Source: Gracilaria caudata (taxonomy: Eukaryota; Rhodophyta; Florideophyceae; Gracilariales; Gracilariaceae). Taken from it: a stretch of 51,850 nt of DNA. How positions within the stretch are numbered: position 1 is the stretch's first letter; each line of letters opens with the position of its first letter. This document shows, one piece after another, positions 31,127-40,644 of the stretch. A model generated the notes under the pieces. That model was not told where the DNA came from, ran no database searches, and saw nothing but the letters and a program-made list of their open reading frames with translations. A program made the position numbers and the translations under genes. The stretch spans positions 1 through 51,850 of the forward strand of contig JASCIV010000083.1 of the NCBI GenBank assembly GCA_030374735.1, written 5' to 3'.

Positions 31127-31443
31127 TTCGATCGTTGAAAGCGGACTGCCAAGCCTCTGGAGCACGTGAGGAGGGGTGCCCGAAAGAAACGCTCTGCTCT
31201 TGCATAAACATCTTAGGTTGATAGCATTGTTTGTTTATTCAAACAAACTGAAAGTGTATGCATTATTAAGTGATAGATATCTCAGAGGCCCGGATGTTTA
31301 GAATTTAGTTTTCTAATATTGTGATTAGATATGTTTCAAGAGAAGTAGAAGGATGTGAGTTTGGCAAGAAGGAAAGAGCAACGAGTTCGAAGGGTTAAAG
31401 GGTTAGCTGCAGATTGTGACGTTGTACTAGAATCAAAAGACCG

Positions 31444-31486
31444 CAAGCCCATAAGCCCACAAGCCCACAAGCCCACAAGCCCGCAA
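31444..31486. repeat. tandem repeat, 8-bp unit, about five copies
   Basis: CAAGCCCA-type units, the second starting TA and the fifth ending G, in non-coding DNA. Confidence 0.85.
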
Positions 31487-32343
31487 TTGAGCTGTTGGGA
31501 CAGGTAGTGCGTAATACGTAGCTCGAGCCAGGCTGCTGCAGGATGCCGTACGCACTTGTATACCGTGCCTAATTTTAGACAGTGTGTTCTATTGTGCACA
31601 AACCATGGCACAAACACAACTCGTGCCTCGGATATCGGTAAATCGGTAAGGCTTCCTTCTCTTGTCTATATTTGCAGTTACAGACACGTTAGTGGTGAAG
31701 ACGGCTCGTGAAGGGCAATGCAGCCAATCGGAGATCAGGATCAACTCCTCTACTTGGCGGAATTACATTGGGTGAGAGTATACTTGGGGCTTCGAAGGGC
31801 ATATGCCGAAGGCCACCCATGTGTGCGGCGCTGTGCACGTTGTGGGGCAGAGATTCTCTGCCTGAGAAGTTACAGCGCTTACAGCCGTAGGTTTTCGATT
31901 GGGTTTTTTTTTTGATGTGTAAGCAGCAGAGTGTTTTGTTGTTGTCCTTCGGAAACTCCTCATCGGGGCGGATGGCGGACTGGAGAACTGAATTGGATGT
32001 AAATTTACGAAGGGTACACACCAGGACATCTTCACACATGGCAGAAAAGAAAGGGTGCTGAGGAATAGAAAAACGAAGGCGCTTTGATGACGACGACGAC
32101 ACAACCATGATGTGTCTCAACAATCTGCGGACAGCGGCAAGTCAACAGTGTTTGTAGTGTTACATCTACAAGAAAGCAGTAACATTAGCCGCCGCACAAG
32201 CCCCCTTGCCCGAACAACCCAAATTGTCACATATCGACCAAGAATAACTTGGCACAAGCTAACGAGAGGTGCGGCATGGCGACGGCAGAGAACGTGGATC
32301 AGCACTGCCATACTTTGAATTGCATCGCCAAAGGTTGCGCACG

Positions 32344-32365
32344 AGCATGCGACACGTCGCATGCT
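32344..32365. repeat. perfect inverted repeat, 10-bp arms, 2-nt centre
   Basis: AGCATGCGAC (32344-32353), AC, GTCGCATGCT (32356-32365). It lies about 270 bases before the sulfotransferase-like start codon. Confidence 0.85.
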
Positions 32366-32637
32366 TACCGTGTATAACGCGCTCGCATTCGGCACCATTG
32401 TAACAGTTATCGCGCGTACAGCCATCTGCTTTGCGTCTGATAACGAGTCCCACAGCCGATATCATGAACTCTTCGCTTGCGCGCCGTTGTCGGCAAAGGA
32501 CACCTTGTCCGTCGTCCCACCGCGTTCAAGCTGGAGGCGTCGCTGTGAAAGATAACATCTGTTGAACGTCCCAGTTGCTCACTGAGTTTCTTCGCTGTGC
32601 TTTCTCTGTTCCCAGCGTTTCACTTTCACCAACCCCC

Positions 32638-33489
32638 ATGAAGTCTCCCAACGTGTCCGTTCTGTCTGTGACGTTGTTGATCGTGCTTGTACTAATTTTA
32701 TTTGCTTCAGGGCGCTACGAGTCGCTCATGCCACAACTGAAGACTTCGATGGAAGCCCCCTTTTTTTCTGATACTTCGCTGACTCCCATTGAGAAAAAGA
32801 CATGCATTGTGTACGAACGCCCTCCTCGTACGGGTTCAACGACGATCGGAGAGGCCCTCGAGAAGTGTTTGTTACCTCTGGGATATGAGCAGCCGTCGTG
32901 GAGGGGGTTCGAGGGGCGAACGAGCGTGATATCGGACATGCTGCAGCTGCCTTTTGACCGAGTTATGGCGGTGTCACGCCACTTTTACATGAATCATACT
33001 ACTTTGAAGCAGCTGCGGAGCGGGTGTGAGTCACTGCTGTACATTACCTCGACAGCTCCGATGAAGCAACGAATATGGTCTCTTGTCAAGTACCGACAGT
33101 TTCAGAAACATGGAAATACATCCTTGAACAAGGAACAAGTACAGTCTGCTATCAAGGACTTCAAGAGAGAGAAGAAACAGATTGAGATTCTGAATGCGTA
33201 TCCGTATGTGTACAATCTTAGCCGCGTTGTTGACATTGAGGAGAATGAACGTATTGAACCGGACTACGTGATTCGAAAATCAAAGCTGGCGGATGATGTC
33301 ACAGCTCTGTTGCACTCTTTCGGATGCAAATCGCATGTCGTCAGTCAGAATATGCATCTGGCAAAGCATCAAAAAGTGCTGGAAAGCCTTGAGGTGGATG
33401 ACGACGACGCTTTACATTCTCGACTCATGCATTTTGCTGAAGAAAGGAATTCTCTGGGGCTAAGGAAGTCATTTGATTTCGGACGTTGA
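32638..33489 (+). CDS. putative Golgi carbohydrate sulfotransferase
   Basis: The longer frame begins at a TTG (32575); the ATG at 32638 gives 283 aa. It has a type II topology: a short N-tail, then a hydrophobic anchor at about 7-23. The motif ERPPRTGSTT (60-69) matches the 5'-phosphosulfate-binding loop (PSB) of sulfotransferases (xRxGSTT type, as in uronosyl 2-O and related enzymes). These transfer sulfate from PAPS to sugar hydroxyls. The 3' part of the PAPS site is less clear; the DRVMAVSRHFYMNH segment may replace it. The C-terminal half is Lys/Glu-rich. At 283 aa it is short for the class. In a red alga a galactan sulfation role is natural but unproven. Confidence 0.65.
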   Translation: MKSPNVSVLSVTLLIVLVLILFASGRYESLMPQLKTSMEAPFFSDTSLTPIEKKTCIVYERPPRTGSTTIGEALEKCLLPLGYEQPSWRGFEGRTSVISDMLQLPFDRVMAVSRHFYMNHTTLKQLRSGCESLLYITSTAPMKQRIWSLVKYRQFQKHGNTSLNKEQVQSAIKDFKREKKQIEILNAYPYVYNLSRVVDIEENERIEPDYVIRKSKLADDVTALLHSFGCKSHVVSQNMHLAKHQKVLESLEVDDDDALHSRLMHFAEERNSLGLRKSFDFGR

Positions 33490-34170
33490 GGGGGAATGCG
33501 TTTTGCACCTCTTTTAAACAAATACCTCTCTCGAAATCACTTCAAGCCAAATAGGATTTTGGCATCTAACATTTTACTACAGCTTGCAATTACATGTACC
33601 GTAGAAAGTGACCGCTTGTTGTGAGAGCATGCATGATTGTACAGTACTAGAGGCTAAGAGAAGCATTCTCCGCCTGCAAACTAGTAAACAGTAAGCAACC
33701 TTTGACGGCACAGATTCGCCGTCGGCAGTCCACAACGGATGTGACTGCAAAACATTCTTAATTTGGAAAAGCTAAAAACAAGAGAAGAGGAAGCCGTGGA
33801 CAAGACTCGCCGCAATTCTGCCTTGTCACAGCTGTGAGTCATGGAATTATCTATTCCCCTTGTATCTTCTTCGTACGCTCGGTGGCCCCGGATACGGAAA
33901 ACGGGGCGCGTTTATTCCACCGTTTGTTCGCAAGGAAGGTGAGCCAGAATCAACAGTATTATAGAATTTATAATATAACATTTAATGTATAACCTGAATC
34001 TCAACTGTCAGCACAGGGCAGATCGAGCGCCGTGGCACGCTTCAGAATGCTGCTGTTGTACACGTTTTGTCCTTGTCCACGGTGTCAACGTCAATGCGCT
34101 CCTTAGGGTGGCCTGCAATTGGCGCCGATCGTCACGCCTCGATGATCTGCGCGTGCTCACGCCTCCACCG
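33490..34170. other. intergenic region before EF-G2
   Basis: No gene seen. AT-rich up to about 33990, then GC-rich. A frame continues upstream of the chosen EF-G2 start to an ATG at 33985, but its 62 extra residues would hide the presequence. Confidence 0.5.
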
Positions 34171-36475
34171 ATGGCATTCGCCGTGCGTGCGTTGCTCCGC
34201 TGCCGACGCATCGTCTGTTCTCGCCAGGCCCTCCATCTCCGCCTCCCCCGCTCCCTGCACAATGCGACCGAAGCATCTTCCGCGCCGCCTTCGCGTTCTC
34301 GTGTGTTTGGCATCATTGCCCACATAAACTCGGGAAAGACGACAACATCCGAGGCCATGCTCTACCACGCCGGCGCCCTTCGTCGCATGGGGAACGTCGA
34401 TGCCGGCGACACCAGCATGGATTATCTTCCTCAAGAACGACAGCGCGGAATTACCATCTCAGCCGCGTCCACATGTCTGCCGTGGCGTCAACATCGCTTC
34501 TTCATCGTTGATTCGCCGGGACATCTTGATTTCACATATGAGGTTGAAACCTGTCTCAGAGCCATTGACTCCGTTCTTGTTTTACTTGATGCTGTTGCTG
34601 CTGTGCAGCCGCAAACAGAAACGGTGTGGCGACAAGCCAATGCCAATAATCTTCCGCGCCTCGTGTTTGTCAATAAGATGGATCGTGATGCTGCCGATCT
34701 TCATCGCGTCGTTCGCAATTTGCAACAATCGTTTCATGCCTCACCTGCCGTCTTACATGTACCGATCTTCAATCAAGGCGTCTTTATGGGTAGTTACGAT
34801 CTATTGCACACTTTCCCGACACATGACACCGATGAAATGCAGCTGATCCCGTCTGTTTCCGACGAATACCACGCGCCCATCCGAAAAGCCGCTGACCATC
34901 TTCTTGAAACAGTTGCCGATGTTGACGATCAAATCATGAGTCTTTATCTCGACGGCCAGCCCATTACACGACAACATATGCAAGCGGCTCTTCGTGGGGC
35001 TTGTATCTCGAACAAGATAGTTCCTGTTTTATGCGGGTCGTCGCTGAACCGTATCGGCGTAGAACAGCTTATGGACGCTGTCGTTGACTACTTGCCAGCT
35101 CCAACCGAAAGATCGGCTATAAAGGCCCGTTCTGTCGACAAGCATAAGTCATTGAGCCTGCCCATATCCAGTGAAGCTCCGTTCGTTGCTTATGCGTTCA
35201 AAATCACGTATGACAGACATCGCGGACGACTTGTTCACCTTCGCGCATTCACCGGCTCGCTTCCGGATGGGAAGAAGCCCTTGCTTAATACTACTCAAGG
35301 AGAGGCAGAGATGCCCACAAAACTGCTTCGGGTCATAGCGGACAAATTTGTTGAGATAGATAGCGTCAATACTGGGGAGATATTCGCGGCGGTAAGTTCC
35401 TCTCCCACCTTTCCCGCGCAAGCCGCAACTTGGTGCTAACTACGCTGATTACAAAAAAAAAACACCGTCCTAATCGCTCCAGACTGGCTTGCGACACACT
35501 CAAACCGGTGACACTATTATGCTCAAGCACAGTCCAAAATTATCGCATGTGGTCATGGAAACTGTTCGTCCACCCCCAGCTGTGTTCACCGTAGCTCTGT
35601 CCGCTGAGACTAGCTCACAGGAAAAAGAATTGGAGCAAGAACTTCACCGTGTCGTTCAGGCAGATGCATCCCTTGAAACCAGAGTGGACGACGAAACGGG
35701 TGAAACTCTTCTATCTGGGATGGGCGAGTTACATTTAGAAGTAACAATTGAGCGAATGAGACGCGCTTTGGAGTTCCCGCTACATGTATCCAAGCCTAGA
35801 GTCGCGTATCGCGAAAGCATTACATCTTCAGCTCGTAGAACGGAAGTATATGACACGGTCATTGGCACACAACAACTATACGCGTGCCTTGAGATTTTTG
35901 TTGAGCGCTTGGAAGACGACCAATACCACAATGAGATTGTGGTTGACGGATTCTCGTCGAAGGATGAAAGTGAAGCCGTTCAACAAGGACTAGAGGCTGC
36001 CCTCGGGCGAGGCGTTTTGCTTGGAAACCCTGTGGCAAACGTCCGAGTACATGCCTTGAAAGGCAATAACAATGCGGCCGAAGTCGACCCAGTTGCCCTT
36101 CGCGCGTGCGCTAGAGAAGCTCTGCACAACCTGCTTTCTGAATGCTCACCGACGCTACTAGAACCAGTGATGTTAGTGGAGCTGAACGTGCCGGAAGAAC
36201 ATGCAGGTGATATTATTTCAGAACTGTCACATCCTGTTCGCAGGAGAGGCCTTATCGAAGTCGTTGAGCGGGTGGTGCATAACGAAAAAGCAAAGGACGC
36301 TAGACATCTGTGTATGATTCGCGCAAGCGTCCCACTGGAAGGTCTGGTGGGTTGGGCGAGCAAAATGCGATCACTCACCAAAGGCCGAGGGGACATGAGC
36401 ATGGAATTCGCTTGTTATAGGGCCGTGGACGACTCAACCAAACGGCGGGTTGTAGAGCAATGGTGCGGGATCTGA
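34171..36475 (+). CDS. GFM2: mitochondrial elongation factor G2 (ribosome-recycling GTPase), two exons
   Basis: Exons 34171-35391 and 35483-36475 join in phase 0 to 737 aa. Together with ribosome recycling factor, EF-G2mt splits mitochondrial ribosomes after termination. The N-terminus MAFAVRALLRCRRIVCSRQA is an Arg-rich mitochondrial presequence. The GTPase boxes are IAHINSGKTTT, QERQRGITI, VDSPGHLDF and VNKMDRD. The box GNVDAGDTSMDY resembles GFM2 more than GFM1. Domain II crosses the splice site (GEIFAA joined to TGLRHTQTGDT). Domains III-V contain SGMGELHLEV and, near the end, TKGRGDMSMEF. The P-loop has Asn where the family has Asp. Its stop lies 10 bases from the stop of the convergent sulfotransferase gene. 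Confidence 0.9.
35392..35482 (+). other. spliceosomal intron of EF-G2 gene (91 nt)
   Basis: Donor GTAAGT, acceptor TCCAG. A branch-site-like TGCTAAC lies at 35434-35440. Removal restores the EF-G domain II motif; without it the first exon's frame ends at 35439. Confidence 0.93.
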
Positions 36476-36485
36476 AGTTTGATCT

Positions 36486-37487
36486 CTATGGAGGCGGCGC
36501 ATCGTATTCGAAATTGCGAAAGTCATCCGCATATAGTTTGACGATATGCGAAAGCACGCGCTTATCTCTCCATTCTCTTGGCAAGGCACCCGGGTCAAAC
36601 ACGTCTGAGTTGGTGAAAGTCCCTCCGGTTATAGATAGCTTTCTGTTCAACTTCGCAACGTTACTGGCGAATGACTCCACATGACCGGAAAGATGATACT
36701 TGACTAAGGAATATGCACATGAGTCAGTTTGCGAGACGAAGCCCTCAGAGAGTTTAGGCAAATGTGAGAGAAAGGTGACGAGGAAGCGAGGAGTCAATAG
36801 TTGCATGACTCTCTCGTCCTCTCCAAGTGGAATCCCTCTCACTCTCGATACGAAAGATCTGTAGGACTTTGAATCCAGTCCGTCCTTCGTTGCGTTTTGA
36901 TACATGACATGCAGCCTTGTCAGCGGATGTTGGACAAACAAGAATCGGTACACACTCGCACTGTAGAGTAGCCTTTCGCGATCTCGGATTGAGAACTGAG
37001 AAAGAGATCTTAGGGTGTACACCTTGGCGAGATGGTTGCGAAGGGGAGCATCCCAGTTACTGCTCATTGAGCAATACACACCTCTGGCTCTATCATTGTC
37101 GTCCACCAAAACAAGGAGTCGATTAACAAGCGAAGAAGTCAAGAATGTCCTCGGGAACAGCATTGGACCGGTGAGCAAATCTGTTGACCGCCATTTGAGT
37201 GAAGACGGAATGAATGATGCGGGTGGGCGAGGGTGTTCCTTCCGGCGCTGATCGAGCTCGTTGAGCGGGACGAGCGATTCGTCTTCAGGATGCTCTCTTG
37301 CTTGTCTGCGCTGGATGCCGAGGTAGACTTGGTCGATTGGCACCCGGTCACCGCAGGAAAACGTTTGCGGCTGCGAGGCACGGCGAAAGATGCTGTAGAG
37401 GAGGACGAGGGCGGCGACAATGGCGACGAAACGGCGGAGAAGGAAGCCCGTGGTTGGGGTTGCTCGAGGCTTCCGGGTGCGGATCAT
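36486..37487 (-). CDS. carbohydrate sulfotransferase (HNK-1/CHST family, Sulfotransfer_2-like)
   Basis: The frame opens upstream with an ATG at 37646, but the ATG near 37487 (333 aa) puts the membrane anchor (about 19-34, after a basic RTRKPR tail) where Golgi type II enzymes have it. The 3'-PSB box FVQHPLTRLHVMYQN (184-198) matches the family FVRxPxxRLxSxY. The C-terminus YADDFRNFEY (319-328) matches the YxxDFxxFGY signature of HNK-1/chondroitin 4-O sulfotransferases. The expected 5'-PSB (CxxPKxASTxW) appears as YCSMSSNWDAPLR (138-150), without the usual Lys. Either it is degenerate or PAPS is held differently. It likely sulfates wall galactans (inference). Confidence 0.78.
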   Translation of the reverse strand: MIRTRKPRATPTTGFLLRRFVAIVAALVLLYSIFRRASQPQTFSCGDRVPIDQVYLGIQRRQAREHPEDESLVPLNELDQRRKEHPRPPASFIPSSLKWRSTDLLTGPMLFPRTFLTSSLVNRLLVLVDDNDRARGVYCSMSSNWDAPLRNHLAKVYTLRSLSQFSIRDRERLLYSASVYRFLFVQHPLTRLHVMYQNATKDGLDSKSYRSFVSRVRGIPLGEDERVMQLLTPRFLVTFLSHLPKLSEGFVSQTDSCAYSLVKYHLSGHVESFASNVAKLNRKLSITGGTFTNSDVFDPGALPREWRDKRVLSHIVKLYADDFRNFEYDAPPP

Positions 37488-37733
37488 GTCGGAGAGATGA
37501 TCGGTCTGTAACGAAGGTCGCGAGACTGTCGTGTGCAACAAAGTGGCGGATGTACAGTATTCAAAGGTGAACAAAAAAAGCGCGGCGTTTATTTGGGGCT
37601 CGGGCCACGTGCCAGCGCTGCTGTACGTTTGCAAACTTGTCAGCATTCAGCAGGCGCAGCAGCGCACGCCTGCAGGCGTGAGGTTCTGCGGAGATACCGG
37701 GATTGCGTTCACCGCCACTTCCCCTTCCGACGA

Positions 37734-38495
37734 CTAGTGTTTTGCAGTGTTGTGCTGCCAGATGGAGTGCAGTAGCTCACAAACTCGCCCGCAAAGACTG
37801 CAGCAGTACTCGCCATTGCGCTCGAAATAGTTGAATGCTCGTTCCATTTCATCCGTGAGGTCGCGGCCCATGTGTTCTCCCTTCAGATGACAGGCCAGTC
37901 CGTTGCCGTCAGGGAAGTAAAGCTCACAGGTGCAACATCGATACATAAAGTAACCGGAACTGGAGGTGGCCAGACGAGCCAGACTATCGGCCCTTTCGTT
38001 ATCTTCATCTCCACTGTGGGCGTAAACATGTCTGTACTCAACTTGTGACCCATTGCTTTCAATGGTGTGGTCATTCGAGAAAAGCTGCTTCCAGACATCT
38101 GGGTGGGCATTAACATTAATCTTACCATATATTCCCTTTACAACATACTCGCTGTCAGTACGCACAAGAAAGTTAAACGTGCTTTCATCGTCTGGGCGTC
38201 CATCATCCAAAATGTCGTGCCTATGAGGGGCAGTTCTGCGGCATCTGCTTCCATCCGGATAAACATGCAACGGATGTCCCATCTTGACTACCTCCTGCAA
38301 CAGGTTCTGCGCGAATTCCACGGCGCGTATTTCAGCGCGGCTGTTGCTCTGCGTAGGATTGCAGAAGTCACATAGTTGACGGCAAGCCTCCGCCTTGGCG
38401 TTTGGCAGACGGATTACGGCACCCCATCCTCCGACAGCGTACGGCTGGCCGTTGTGGAGAGAGGAGCCGTCTACAGTGACTACGATGTCGCGCAT
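37734..38495 (-). CDS. RNase H-fold nuclease with two C-terminal C2H2 zinc fingers
   Basis: A 253-aa intronless frame starting at ATG. Residues 1-175 are RNase H type 1-like: VDGS with Asp9, NSRAE with Glu55, RTDSEYVVKGI with Asp114, His160 in VYAHSG, and NERAD with Asp170. All catalytic positions are present, so cleavage of RNA in RNA-DNA hybrids is plausible. Two C2H2 fingers follow: C187-x2-C190-x12-H203-x4-H208 and C232-x2-C235-x12-H248-x4-H253, the last ending at the stop. No N-terminal hybrid-binding domain or targeting peptide is seen. The fingers may supply nucleic acid or partner binding instead. The combination is unusual. An insertion at about 76-102 carries basic and acidic patches. 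Confidence 0.85.
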   Translation of the reverse strand: MRDIVVTVDGSSLHNGQPYAVGGWGAVIRLPNAKAEACRQLCDFCNPTQSNSRAEIRAVEFAQNLLQEVVKMGHPLHVYPDGSRCRRTAPHRHDILDDGRPDDESTFNFLVRTDSEYVVKGIYGKINVNAHPDVWKQLFSNDHTIESNGSQVEYRHVYAHSGDEDNERADSLARLATSSSGYFMYRCCTCELYFPDGNGLACHLKGEHMGRDLTDEMERAFNYFERNGEYCCSLCGRVCELLHSIWQHNTAKH

Positions 38496-38876
38496 GGAGG
38501 TACGAATACTTCTGCACTTTTCGGGGATGAACGATGGCGGTTGGTGTTGCTATGGCTGATGCTGGCGGAGGAGAACAGATTCCAGCAGTTGCTGTGGGGC
38601 CGTCTTTTGGGGGCTGCACCCTTGTAGAACCTTAGCCTTGAAACGCCTTTCGGCATGAGGTCACAATCTGGATCACAATTCAGCTTTACTGTAAATAATT
38701 TATTGAGAAATATGACACCATCTGAGGCTCTGTCACTGAGCATTGCTGTGCACGTGCACACAGCTTTCCCGACTTTTCCAGAGAGCACGTAACGTTTCTC
38801 TCACTTCTGCATAAATTGAAGTTCTAAGAAACTCTTGTACTCTTGGATCACTCGCGCTCGTCCACACCTCCTTCGC

Positions 38877-39545
38877 ATGATGTTTGCTCCGAGCGAGTTC
38901 GACCTTGCCCCACACAGAAGACAAATCTTCAGCTTCGAAGTGGAAAACGGCCTGGACCAGGTTCGTCAATTAGACGAAACAGCCTGGGGAACTTCCACAG
39001 ACTTATGCAAAGACTTCTTCTCCAGGCACGGATGCACGCGCGGAGAGCGCTGTGCATGGCGCCATGCGCGAAATGATCGTCTGATTGTGTGTAAACATTA
39101 CCTAAGAGGTCTTTGCAAGAAGCAAGACATGTGTGATTATCTGCATTCTGTTGATTATGAAAGAATGCCAGAATGTTTCTTCTTTTCAAAGTTCCAGCAG
39201 TGTTCTAATACTGACTGTCCTTATCATCACGTTGACCCTGAAAAAAAGAGAAACGAATGTCCTTATTACAGGAGAGGATTCTGTCGGCACGGACCAAAGT
39301 GTCGCCATCGGCATGTAAAAAAGGTAGCGTGCGGGAACTATTTGGCTGGATTCTGTAAGGATGGGAAGGACTGTGTGTTTGGACATGCCTGTTTTGAAAT
39401 TGCACCCGCAGAAGATGACGATAAGTTCGGTAACGGAATTGACCGCTTCGGGTTCGGAAGGTCTAGAGGCCCTGCTCCGAGACTTCTTACTCGCAAGAAT
39501 GGCACGTTAGCCACGGCTGCTGGAGACATGCCAAATCGTGCCTAA
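38877..39545 (+). CDS. CPSF4: CPSF30-like CCCH zinc-finger protein (polyadenylation factor)
   Basis: The frame begins at a TTG; the ATG at 38877 (or the next codon, also ATG) gives 222 aa. Five consecutive CCCH fingers are present: about 44-63, 72-90, 100-118, 128-146 and 152-170, each of the C-x7/8-C-x5-C-x3-H type. Five tandem fingers with this spacing are the hallmark of CPSF30/Yth1, which binds the AAUAAA signal within the cleavage and polyadenylation factor. The N-terminal FSFEVE stretch also fits. There is no C-terminal CCHC knuckle (present in animals) and no YTH domain (present in plants), so it is closer to yeast in layout. Its start codon is 382 bases from that of the divergent RNase H gene. 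Confidence 0.9.
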   Translation: MMFAPSEFDLAPHRRQIFSFEVENGLDQVRQLDETAWGTSTDLCKDFFSRHGCTRGERCAWRHARNDRLIVCKHYLRGLCKKQDMCDYLHSVDYERMPECFFFSKFQQCSNTDCPYHHVDPEKKRNECPYYRRGFCRHGPKCRHRHVKKVACGNYLAGFCKDGKDCVFGHACFEIAPAEDDDKFGNGIDRFGFGRSRGPAPRLLTRKNGTLATAAGDMPNRA

Positions 39546-40644
39546 ACGTGCGAGTCTTTGCTCAGCTCTTCTTTGTTTCTAACTTAAGGCCGTTTTCTCA
39601 TGGGTGTTGTGAAAGGGAGTCGTTGGTGGCACAATGCCGGTCTTTGATACAAACAGATGGCCAATCCATCTTCAATAACCGGTTCAAGACTTAACGTAGA
39701 CCAACCTCTCGTTGCGTGACGCGAAAATGAGATATTGTACAACATAAACCAAACGCATTCATACCTGGATTTCACTTGTTCCGTGCAGCTTCAGAAGAGG
39801 GCCTATTGACATGACGTGCACTCTTTGTCAACCGACGAAATCGTCTCGCAACCTTTGTGGTCCACTTAGGTACTGCGTTTTTGTCTTTCCCCGTCAATAC
39901 ATTTGTTCAGGTACACAACTTTCGAGTGCGCCCTCGATTCCACAAAATAACAGCCCAGTAACGGAAATCACGAACGCGAACGAAGACCTGTTAGTTGCGG
40001 GATTGAAAATTGTTACGGTTATGGGCACTTGTAATGAAAGAGTGGGCGATGAGAACATCATGAAAGGTGAGGATGGCTCGTTACTGTGGCCCGGAATCTT
40101 TGTCTTCTGAACTTTGATTTAGATGCAGTGAGTAGAACTGAGTGCCTCTTGGGTAAAGCTCTGGCCCACCCTCTCTTCTGCATAATGCCTGCGCCCATCC
40201 CCAGCGGTTGCTGACCAGCGTGAAACCCTTCGATAATGATAATTCAAAGGTTCCAACGCGTTTTGGTCACGGTAACGTCACTTGCAGCCTGGTCATGATC
40301 CCGATTTTGGCATCGGAGCAAATCTATGGTGCGCCCACGTTCTCATTCATTGGACAGAATGTGGGCTGACTTGCAATAATATCGTGGCCTACCCTTGTAC
40401 TGCTATTCTGCACCGTATCAACTACGGTACGAAAACTGTTCAACCTTCAACTGAAACTCCATTTAAGCTGATACTTCTCTCATAATTTCAATAAACGTAA
40501 AGAAGTCTATCGAAAGAACGAGTTGCATGCTGGCCCCCCGCGTTATTGCTTTCGGTTCTCCAAGACTCATCTTCTTCCTCATCCCAAAGACTGAAAGCAG
40601 GCGTCGAGGAGCTCCAGAAGTAGAACTTCTGTCTGACTATCATC
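39546..40644. other. intergenic stretch, no convincing gene
   Basis: A 99-codon ATG frame on + (39811-40110) lacks any feature. Otherwise only the 3' flank of the CCCH gene and the promoter region of the EF-hand gene. Confidence 0.45.

Larger units (their letters stand above)
28885..32637. other. 3.7-kb stretch without a convincing gene
   Basis: Both strands have medium frames (for example 204 codons on + at 29349-29963, 179 on - at 29225-29764, 144 on - at 31689-32123). They overlap each other, often lack an ATG at the front, and show no family motif. A 65-codon ATG frame on + (31718-31915) has HPCVRRCARC and could be an exon, but I cannot extend it. The stretch holds two small tandem repeats and several perfect short palindromes, listed separately. 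It may be decayed mobile DNA. Confidence 0.45.

Noticed and set aside
31718..31915. Small protein with HPCVRRCARC
   Set aside because: 65 codons, a single Cys pair, and no adjoining exon could be joined with confidence.
32259..32465. EGF-like Cys pattern on - strand
   Set aside because: The spacing only loosely fits EGF, the frame is 68 codons, and no signal peptide or second repeat is present.
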